Virus record (IMG/VR): IMGVR_UViG_3300020394_001687
Location: 1-50,640 of that record
Origin: a virus
DNA: 50,640 bases
Reading direction: 5' to 3' (one strand)
The translations under genes and the position numbers were made by a program. Positions 45,525-50,640 of the stretch are shown here, piece after piece (position 1 is the stretch's first letter; each line of letters begins with the position of its first letter). Under the pieces are notes generated by a model. It did no database searches. It saw nothing but the letters and a program-made list of their open reading frames with translations, and was not told the origin of the DNA.

Positions 45525-46505
45525 CTAGCCTTCCGAAGACAATGTGGCTTGTGCAAGGTCTGAAACCTTAATGCCTTGTGCGGTAATCTTACGCTTGCCA
45601 TCAATCTCCATAAGGTTTTTATTGAGTAAATACATTTCGTGATCTCTACGAATAGCAGAAGGACTCAACCCAATCTTTGCTGAAAGAGTTGTCAGAGAGC
45701 AACTGCCACATTCTTTCAGTACATCTAGTATTTGTCTTTCTGTGTATGAGATTCCGTATGGAAGTATTCCTATTGCATCCGAAAGCTCATCGAATGATTC
45801 TTCTGTAAACTCAGTTGTATTTTTACTCGCACAAAACAAAACAATCTCCTTAGAACGCATTACTGCATTACGAGGATTATTGCGAACCGACTTTGCTACT
45901 TTTTCCAAAGCACTATCCGTAAATGTAATATTTGGAGTGCAGAGCTTTACAATTTGAGCAAGCTCATCTCTTGAATAAGGTTCAAAATCAATAGTAGTAA
46001 GTCTATCCTTGAGTGGTGGAAAAATCTTATCACTTTCTGTCGTTGCAAAAATAAAAGTTTGACGCTTAAAATCAAACTCAAAATTCATTCCATCCCACTC
46101 AAAGTTTTTTGTATGATTCTTTTCTGTATTGAAGATAGTCAAAAAAGCCATAGTTAAATCTTTAGGCAAAGCATGAGCTTCATCGAACAAAATTGTTACC
46201 TCATTATCGTGGATAATCGGCATAAATATTTGCTCAAAAAATTGCTCATTATTTTTGATGGTTGAGCAATTAAGTTCTAGGAAAGCTCTACCATTGCCAT
46301 CATCGTTGTGCAAGTTCTTTGCATAGGCTTTTGCAAACTCTGTTTTGCCCAAACCTTTAGCTCCAACTAAACACAAAAATGGAGATAGCTTTGTCGCTTC
46401 AAACGCATCAAGATAAAAAGATAGCTTTTTCTTTACAGCTAACTGCCCAATAAGTTCGGGGAAATATCTTTTATGCCTACTCAAAGTGTGTAAGTTTGTA
46501 CTCAA
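45525..46505 (-). CDS. RuvB-like AAA+ ATPase
   Basis: A 326-residue protein. ELIGQLAVKKKL precedes Walker A VGAKGLGKTEFAK (near 47-59). TILFDEAHALPK is Walker B (near 104-114). FIFATTESDKIFPPLKDRLTTIDF contains sensor 1 and the arginine-finger region. The C-terminal ~75 residues form a winged helix (ISYTERQILDVLKECGSCSL) as in RuvB. RuvB drives Holliday-junction migration; no RuvA is seen, so it may move branches or load other proteins. Start is TTG 46505 with GAGGAG upstream. Confidence 0.8.
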   Translation of the reverse strand: MSTNLHTLSRHKRYFPELIGQLAVKKKLSFYLDAFEATKLSPFLCLVGAKGLGKTEFAKAYAKNLHNDDGNGRAFLELNCSTIKNNEQFFEQIFMPIIHDNEVTILFDEAHALPKDLTMAFLTIFNTEKNHTKNFEWDGMNFEFDFKRQTFIFATTESDKIFPPLKDRLTTIDFEPYSRDELAQIVKLCTPNITFTDSALEKVAKSVRNNPRNAVMRSKEIVLFCASKNTTEFTEESFDELSDAIGILPYGISYTERQILDVLKECGSCSLTTLSAKIGLSPSAIRRDHEMYLLNKNLMEIDGKRKITAQGIKVSDLAQATLSSEG

Positions 46506-46725
46506 TTTTTGACTCCTCTTCTATTTGATTATTTGATTGTTTTTCTTTTAGAATTACATCATTAGTAATTATTTCTTGGGATTCGCTGATAGTATAGCCC
46601 AACTCTTCTAGCCAAGCCCTACTAACCTTTACGATACCTTTCTTGCCTAAGTATTCTCCTAGCGACTCGTAAGTAATAGCGACATAAGGACAATACCCTT
46701 TCTTTCTTCCTCTTTTATTTGCCAT
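46477..46725 (-). CDS. Small basic DNA-binding-like protein
   Basis: An 82-residue protein. It opens with an AT-hook-like basic string (MANKRGRKKGYCP), then helix-turn-helix-like YESLGEYLGKKGIVKVSRAWLEELGY and an acidic tail. It overlaps the RuvB-like gene by 29 nt, so the products may work together. Leaderless promoter TTGACA-N17-CATATT-N6-ATG at 46726-46760. Confidence 0.65.
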   Translation of the reverse strand: MANKRGRKKGYCPYVAITYESLGEYLGKKGIVKVSRAWLEELGYTISESQEIITNDVILKEKQSNNQIEEESKIEYKLTHFE

Positions 46726-46760
46726 ACTTAGAATATGACATAATCAAGCATCATTGTCAA
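46726..46760 (-). promoter_or_regulatory. Leaderless promoter TTGACA-N17-CATATT-N6-ATG
   Basis: Minus strand: TTGACA (46755-46760), 17 nt, CATATT (46732-46737), CTAAGT, ATG 46725. It drives the RuvB-like operon. Confidence 0.8.
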
Positions 46761-46972
46761 GAACTATTTTCCATAGAGTCTAGCTTTTCGTACAACTCAT
46801 CAATAATTTTCTCTAAATGCCTTATGTATTTGTAATCATTTGGGTTTGATGATTCAGTCCATTCAAGCTCTGACTCAAAGCTCGTTATTTGCTTCTTTAT
46901 TTCGTTGCATTTCTTTACTGAATCCATTAATTCGTTCAGTTGGTCTTGAGTTAATTTTGGGTTATCTTGCAT
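46757..46972 (-). CDS. Small coiled-coil protein
   Basis: A 71-residue helical protein (LTQDQLNELMDSVKKCNEIKKQ), Glu/Lys-rich. Cotranscribed with the membrane gene upstream. Function unknown. Confidence 0.65.
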   Translation of the reverse strand: MQDNPKLTQDQLNELMDSVKKCNEIKKQITSFESELEWTESSNPNDYKYIRHLEKIIDELYEKLDSMENSS

Positions 46973-46974
46973 TA

Positions 46975-47301
46975 TTATATATAGTTATAAATTAAACCAC
47001 CACCTAGTATAAAAACCTGTGGGACAAAATTCAATAAAATACTTTTTTCCTTCCAAGCGAAACCTACCACACTCCAAGTGCAAGCACCAATAAAGTGGAT
47101 CAATACATTTAGAGGGTGTATATTGAAGGCATGAAGACAGATTGCTAGAACAATAGTTATTGCACTAAAATATTTTAGATAAAAAATTATATTTTGGTTT
47201 TTATTTATTACCCCTCTAGCCTTATCCATTTCTTCTTGCATACATTTATTATTATGATTGCAAGAATTAGGAAATATACATTTACTTGCTACGCATCTCA
47301 T
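46975..47301 (-). CDS. Membrane protein with Cys-rich N-terminus
   Basis: A 108-residue protein. Four Cys occur in the first 20 residues (MRCVASKCIFPNSCNHNNKC), a possible metal site. Three hydrophobic segments follow (FSAITIVLAICLHAF, LNVLIHFIGACTWSVVGF, LLNFVPQVFILGGGLIY). ATGA overlap with the upstream gene. Function unknown. Confidence 0.65.
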   Translation of the reverse strand: MRCVASKCIFPNSCNHNNKCMQEEMDKARGVINKNQNIIFYLKYFSAITIVLAICLHAFNIHPLNVLIHFIGACTWSVVGFAWKEKSILLNFVPQVFILGGGLIYNYI

Positions 47302-47477
47302 AATGTGTGCTTACCGCTAATTCTAGCTATTTCACTCATAGTTCTATTGTGGTCATCAATGAATAAAAGCATGGGTCTTAATACATTATTTATTAAGTTT
47401 ATATTTGCTTCTTCATGGTTTGAACTAAGCCTATCTATCTCGGATTGAATTAAATTTTTAAGATCTGATGAATTCAT
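47298..47477 (-). CDS. Small helical protein
   Basis: A 59-residue protein from ATG 47477 (MNSSDLKNLIQSEIDRLSSN), overlapping the stop of its neighbour (ATGA). Function unknown. Confidence 0.6.
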   Translation of the reverse strand: MNSSDLKNLIQSEIDRLSSNHEEANINLINNVLRPMLLFIDDHNRTMSEIARISGKHTL

Positions 47478-47722
47478 GAATACCAACCTTTGCCTTGAAC
47501 CGCTTGATCTTCGGGATTAATTAATTCCATTGAATCTTCTTCTGATTCTTTTTCATGCTCTTCTATATAAGTTATTTCTGCGTTTTGTTTCCATGCCTTG
47601 CTTATTTCCCAATCAGCATCTAACTCTTGAAATACTCTAGTTTCTGCCTCATCTTGCGATTCTGCATCAATAAAGTAAATCCGAGAAGTCCTACTTTCTA
47701 TTTCTATTTCGTATGTTTTCAT
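47474..47722 (-). CDS. Small acidic protein
   Basis: An 82-residue Glu-rich protein; MKTYEIEIESRTSRIYFIDAES resembles a small beta-alpha domain seen in other phages (xVxAxSxDEAExxV). ATGA overlap upstream. Function unknown. Confidence 0.65.
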   Translation of the reverse strand: MKTYEIEIESRTSRIYFIDAESQDEAETRVFQELDADWEISKAWKQNAEITYIEEHEKESEEDSMELINPEDQAVQGKGWYS

Positions 47723-47967
47723 CTATATTTCCTCATTTCTTTTCGAGTTCTTATATTATGCTTAATATAAGTCTTTCGACCATAAGCATCAAGTTTATTT
47801 AAGGCGATTGCATAGCCCAAGTCATGTAGTGATTGCATATCCACTTCATCGAGACTTTTTTTGCGAGTCATATTATTTATCGCTTTTGCGTGATAAGATG
47901 TAATAACATAAAGTGGCTTACTTCTATTCTTAAAAAATTTTTCTTCAACTAAGATTTCGTCTTTCAT
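47719..47967 (-). CDS. Small basic protein
   Basis: An 82-residue Lys/Arg-rich protein (KKSLDEVDMQSLHDLGYAIAL, KHNIRTRKEMRKYR). Overlaps the tiny upstream membrane gene by 23 nt. Function unknown. Confidence 0.65.
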   Translation of the reverse strand: MKDEILVEEKFFKNRSKPLYVITSYHAKAINNMTRKKSLDEVDMQSLHDLGYAIALNKLDAYGRKTYIKHNIRTRKEMRKYR

Positions 47968-48079
47968 TTTCTTTATATTTTTTATTTATTTGTTTGCACT
48001 CAATGTAATGCCATGTGATTAATGTGAATAAAAAAATTAAAGGGCAGAACAAGATAAAATATTCCCAAAAATTTTCCAC
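47945..48079 (-). CDS. 44-residue membrane protein, GTG start
   Basis: The frame from GTG 48079 encodes VENFWEYFILFCPLIFLF..., one membrane helix and a basic tail (CKQINKKYKENERRN). GGAG lies 10 nt upstream. It fills the gap between two genes and overlaps the next, which supports it. Confidence 0.45.
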   Translation of the reverse strand: MENFWEYFILFCPLIFLFTLITWHYIECKQINKKYKENERRNLS

Positions 48080-48083
48080 CTAT

Positions 48084-48662
48084 TTATTTCTCCATTACTG
48101 CTTTAATATCATCTCTTGCTAATGTCCAATAATGACTCTTCATCTTATCGGTTTGACCGAATTGCTCCGCTCTAACCATAGACATTCCGTAATTATGCCA
48201 TATTTTGCATATCTTGTCAATGTTTTTATCATTGGGTTTTACCTTAAAATGATTCCAACATTTTTCTCCATCAATAGTTTCTGTCTCTATCCATTCGGCA
48301 GGAAAACCTTCTGCAAAATACATTAACCAATTATCCTTCGCAAATTCTCTAGCAAGAGAAACGAAACTATCATCCCTGTTATGAGATTCATATATGTCTG
48401 CATCTTCATGCCAAGACTCATACAAGCTAATGCAAAAACAAAAAGTATCTTTGATAGCAACTCCTTCTCGTTGCCATTCTGCCAACTCTTCATCCCCATG
48501 TTCTTCTAGGGTAACACTATTGGCATGACCATACCATTTCATGTGCGACATTATTTTTTTATTAGAATAAACTAAACCTTGAAACTCCCTAAGAAGTTCT
48601 TGATTTGACTTTGCAGTCATTGATGTTCTTCTAAAACTTACTGATAATCCTTCTCCGCTCAT
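48084..48662 (-). CDS. Hypothetical protein
   Basis: A 192-residue soluble protein rich in Trp and Cys (KWYGHANSVTLEEHGDEELAEW, FCFCISLYESWHEDADIYES). No catalytic motif is recognised. TTGACA-N17-TATAGT drives it with a 9-nt gap to ATG, so the leader is minimal. Confidence 0.7.
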   Translation of the reverse strand: MSGEGLSVSFRRTSMTAKSNQELLREFQGLVYSNKKIMSHMKWYGHANSVTLEEHGDEELAEWQREGVAIKDTFCFCISLYESWHEDADIYESHNRDDSFVSLAREFAKDNWLMYFAEGFPAEWIETETIDGEKCWNHFKVKPNDKNIDKICKIWHNYGMSMVRAEQFGQTDKMKSHYWTLARDDIKAVMEK

Positions 48663-48705
48663 AATACCTAAACTATAATTTAAGAATTAAGATTTGTCAA
48701 GCCTT

Positions 48706-48954
48706 TTAAGTTATTTGGTTGTATAGGTTGTGTTTATCTATCGAGTCTTGCTTTAAGTGACCTTGCCTGTTTTCTTCTATTTCTTCTTGGCTGAACCACT
48801 TATACTCTGTGTTGAACAATTCATCTACATTACATGGGTGGTATCCCATACTGACAAGCAAGCCCTTGAATGCGTCTGCCATGCTTTCTACATCCATATC
48901 CTCATCAGTTTCAACGCTATAAGTTTTTCCGTAATTATTTATTACAATTTTCAT
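48706..48954 (-). CDS. Small acidic protein
   Basis: An 82-residue protein (MKIVINNYGKTYSVETDEDMD), beta then helix, with VESMADAFKGLLVSMGYHP. It overlaps the upstream gene by 20 nt. Function unknown. Confidence 0.65.
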   Translation of the reverse strand: MKIVINNYGKTYSVETDEDMDVESMADAFKGLLVSMGYHPCNVDELFNTEYKWFSQEEIEENRQGHLKQDSIDKHNLYNQIT

Positions 48955-49204
48955 ATTTATTTAATGCACCTTTCTCCATATTTAATTCTCGCTCGATCAT
49001 AGATTTGACATTGTCGCCTATTTCGATCTCATTGTCAACACTTAAAGCATCAAGTAACTTAATAATATTTTCTCCCATTTTAATTCTGTTTTCTTCACCG
49101 ATAAGAAAAATATTGTCGCCTGTTACAAGCGTAAGGTCATCCATTTTAATGATGACATGATTGATTGCATCTGAATTGCCTCTTAATCCTAATTTTATTT
49201 TCAT
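48935..49204 (-). CDS. Small hypothetical protein
   Basis: An 89-residue protein (MKIKLGLRGNSDAINHVIIKM) with a repeated Ile/Asn/Glu pattern. It starts 5 nt after the preceding tiny gene. Function unknown. Confidence 0.6.
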   Translation of the reverse strand: MKIKLGLRGNSDAINHVIIKMDDLTLVTGDNIFLIGEENRIKMGENIIKLLDALSVDNEIEIGDNVKSMIERELNMEKGALNKYENCNK

Positions 49205-49208
49205 TATA

Positions 49209-49334
49209 TTAATCCATCCATTTTTTATGTTTCCACAAGTGCCAACATCTATGCTTCAATATTTCCCACAATAAGCGAAAGAGGGAATCTGCTTCGTAAG
49301 TACCCGCAGGAACTTTTAGTTTAAAGTAGCTCAT
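49209..49334 (-). CDS. 41-residue basic protein
   Basis: Frame from ATG 49334: MSYFKLKVPAGTYEADSLF..., ending with a Trp/His/Lys-rich helix (HRCWHLWKHKKWMD). Placement between two close genes supports it. It may be a small domain of the AbrB-neighbour cluster. Confidence 0.5.
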   Translation of the reverse strand: MSYFKLKVPAGTYEADSLFRLLWEILKHRCWHLWKHKKWMD

Positions 49335-49347
49335 TTCACTAATACTT

Positions 49348-49569
49348 TCATCTTACTAAATTTAATATAACTTTTTTCCAATTTGTATTTATTTCTTTCT
49401 CGAAATCTATATCTTCTTGTGTTTCTTGTTTTAAGAGCCAAGTCTTTATTTGACTGAAATTTAATTTAAGATGTTTCCAATATGTTCTTCTGTAATGTTT
49501 TTTCTTTTCGTATATCCACCAAGGCATTAAGCTAAAATAAATGCAACAAAATACCGCCCGAACTCTCAT
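49348..49569 (-). CDS. Small basic protein with hydrophobic N-terminus
   Basis: A 73-residue protein from ATG 49569 (MRVRAVFCCIYFSLMPWWIYE); the hydrophobic start may be a membrane anchor. The rest is Lys/Trp-rich. It follows the upstream stop by 4 nt. Confidence 0.5.
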   Translation of the reverse strand: MRVRAVFCCIYFSLMPWWIYEKKKHYRRTYWKHLKLNFSQIKTWLLKQETQEDIDFEKEINTNWKKVILNLVR

Positions 49570-49573
49570 TAAT

Positions 49574-49768
49574 TTATTTTTTGATTGGTGGGAATCTTCC
49601 CCAATCTCCCATGCCGTCATAATCGACTTCATCCCCAAGCTTTTCTAAAACTTTTTTGTTTTTCTCTATGGATTCGTTAATGGCTTTTTTTACTTTACGC
49701 TTTCTTGAGAAAGTTGAAGTAATATTATTTAAGAAATTTTTAAGTTTATTTATTTTTTCAGTCTTCAT
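49574..49768 (-). CDS. Small basic helical protein
   Basis: A 64-residue Lys-rich protein (MKTEKINKLKNFLNNITSTF), overlapping the AbrB-like gene by 11 nt. Function unknown. Confidence 0.6.
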   Translation of the reverse strand: MKTEKINKLKNFLNNITSTFSRKRKVKKAINESIEKNKKVLEKLGDEVDYDGMGDWGRFPPIKK

Positions 49769-50063
49769 TTTTTTTCCTCTCTAATTCAATAAATTCTGTT
49801 AAAACCATCTCGATCCAATTATCTAAGCTCATTTTATTTTTGTGAGCTTCAAGCATATATTTGTATAATTCTTCTTCTGTAAGGTCAAGAGCAATAGACT
49901 CATAGCGAACTTTCTTTAGTTCGATTATTCTATTTGCTTTTTCAACGAATTTTAATTCGTCTCCCTCTTTCCATCCTAAGCTATCAAGCAACTTTTCTGG
50001 AATTTGAAAGTATAATTCTCCTTCTTCAGTTTCTTGTATTTCCACTTCGTATTTATTCATCAT
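49758..50063 (-). CDS. AbrB/MazE-like protein, copy 1
   Basis: A 101-residue protein. Residues ~4-52 (YEVEIQETEEGELYFQIPEKLLDSLGWKEGD...) form a swapped-hairpin AbrB domain (xIPxxLxxxLGxxEGDxL), used by antitoxins and transition-state regulators to bind DNA. The C-terminal part (IALDLTEEELYKYMLEAHKNK) is helical and acidic. It is paralogous to the protein running off the right edge. No toxin is evident beside it. Confidence 0.7.
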   Translation of the reverse strand: MMNKYEVEIQETEEGELYFQIPEKLLDSLGWKEGDELKFVEKANRIIELKKVRYESIALDLTEEELYKYMLEAHKNKMSLDNWIEMVLTEFIELERKKNED

Positions 50064-50154
50064 TAGTAAATAATAATATAAAGCTAGTAAGTATGCAATA
50101 AAATAATATGCAAATTACGCAGATGCTATCCCATGCCCATTGCAATATTTTCAT
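50053..50154 (-). CDS. 33-residue membrane peptide
   Basis: MKILQWAWDSICVICILFYC... is one transmembrane helix with a short acidic end. ATGA overlap with the upstream gene and overlap with the AbrB-like start make it likely translated. Confidence 0.5.
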   Translation of the reverse strand: MKILQWAWDSICVICILFYCILTSFILLFTNDE

Positions 50155-50438
50155 TCTGTTTTTGAAATTTTCTTTCTGCACTCTACATTTGATTTGTACA
50201 TCTCTTGTTGTCGTTTAAGTTCGGAACTTGCTCCTTGTAGGGTATTAATAGCTTTATTTTCGGTCATTTTGCCATGAAGGACTTGTGTGACACAAATCTG
50301 TACTTCTCTTGCAGTAAGTCGATAAGGAAAGTTTCTGCAAATAAACTTATAAAACTTACCACTTATTTTGCCGTGTTTTAATTTTTTATGCAACCACTTT
50401 CTGTATTTGCAATTTCTAGTATTATGTAATGTTTTCAT
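50151..50438 (-). CDS. Small basic protein between two AbrB-like genes
   Basis: A 95-residue very basic protein (NCKYRKWLHKKLKHGKISGKF) with a helical C-terminal half (NKAINTLQGASSELKRQQEMY). ATGA overlap with the upstream AbrB-like gene. Its basic, compact form beside an antitoxin-like fold is suggestive but no toxin family is recognised. Confidence 0.6.
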   Translation of the reverse strand: MKTLHNTRNCKYRKWLHKKLKHGKISGKFYKFICRNFPYRLTAREVQICVTQVLHGKMTENKAINTLQGASSELKRQQEMYKSNVECRKKISKTE

Positions 50439-50640
50439 TTATCGTAGTGGGTTTCTTCTAATTTCTCTTTTATTGCTAATTCACAAAGTTCATTAAATGT
50501 AATATTTTTTTCATGTGCGAATTGCATATACTTTAACAATTCTTCCTCATCAAAGTCAAGCTCAATAGTTTCATGTTTTACTTTTTTAATAATAAATGCT
50601 TCGTCTTGAGGTATGAATTTTAATTCATCCCCTTCTTTCC
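50435..50640 (-). CDS. AbrB/MazE-like protein, copy 2, N-terminus cut by window edge
   Basis: The frame enters from the right edge and ends at 50435. The visible part (KEGDELKFIPQDEAF, KKVKHETIELDFDEEELLKYM) matches copy 1 (KEGDELKFVEKANRI, KKVRYESIALDLTEEELYKYM). Tandem paralogues suggest duplication. Confidence 0.65.
   Translation of the reverse strand, partial: KEGDELKFIPQDEAFIIKKVKHETIELDFDEEELLKYMQFAHEKNITFNELCELAIKEKLEETHYDK

Noticed and set aside
1-50640. Integrated prophage or transposon boundaries
   Set aside because: No integrase, transposase, attachment-like direct repeats or bacterial flanking genes were found.

Overview
The window is a piece of a tailed double-stranded DNA bacteriophage genome (Caudoviricetes). 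A portal, large terminase, prohead protease-scaffold, major capsid and tail-tube gene form one block, and rIIA/rIIB homologues, a DNA ligase and a very large set of small unrecognised proteins fill the rest. The DNA is AT-rich. Promoters look like ordinary bacterial sigma70 sites, so the host is a bacterium, but it cannot be named from the sequence. Nothing here indicates a prophage (no integrase, repressor or bacterial housekeeping gene).

Layout. Positions 1-16.8 kb are a late/virion block on the minus strand. Read from right to left it holds a holin-like membrane protein, an EF-hand lipoprotein, a membrane-anchored GAF protein, a zinc-ribbon protein, a sigma-like factor, an unassigned gene in the usual small-terminase position, a zinc-finger ERCC4-type nuclease, TerL, an MptE/DUF115-like glycosyltransferase-fold protein, the portal, a protease-scaffold fusion, a probable decoration protein, the capsid protein, head-tail connector candidates and the tail tube (cut by the window edge). 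Positions 16.8-18.7 kb hold a DUF2384-like protein, a GT29 (sialyltransferase)-like protein and an Hsp20 chaperone. Positions 18.7-38.4 kb are an early-type accessory region of about 65 short genes on both strands. It includes a GP88-like Cys protein, a DUF932 protein, a P-loop kinase and a repair cluster of ligase plus two HhH-GPD DNA glycosylases. It also has a promoter-driven structured RNA with a tRNA-like end, and a tRNA-Arg(UCU). Positions 38.4-50.6 kb are minus-strand: rIIB, rIIA, a RuvB-like ATPase, many small acidic proteins and two AbrB-like paralogues at the right edge.

Expression logic. Many early genes share one geometry: -35 (TTGACA, TTGACT or TTGCAA), 17 nt, -10 (TANNNT-like), exactly 6 nt, then ATG. 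These transcripts should be leaderless. Downstream genes in the same units use Shine-Dalgarno sites or ATGA overlaps. Late genes instead show a TATAATATAAATA-type element without a clear -35 and are tightly coupled. About a dozen copies of a GC-rich near-palindrome (AAATCGGCSSGCGATTT) occur only between transcription units of the 19.5-38.4 kb region. They are distinct from the stable terminator hairpins that sit next to some of them.

The most notable items are the ligase/double-glycosylase repair cluster, the leaderless promoter regulon, the dispersed GC palindromes, the promoter-driven tRNA-like structured RNA, and the membrane operon (GAF protein, EF-hand lipoprotein, holin-like protein) beside a phage sigma-like gene.
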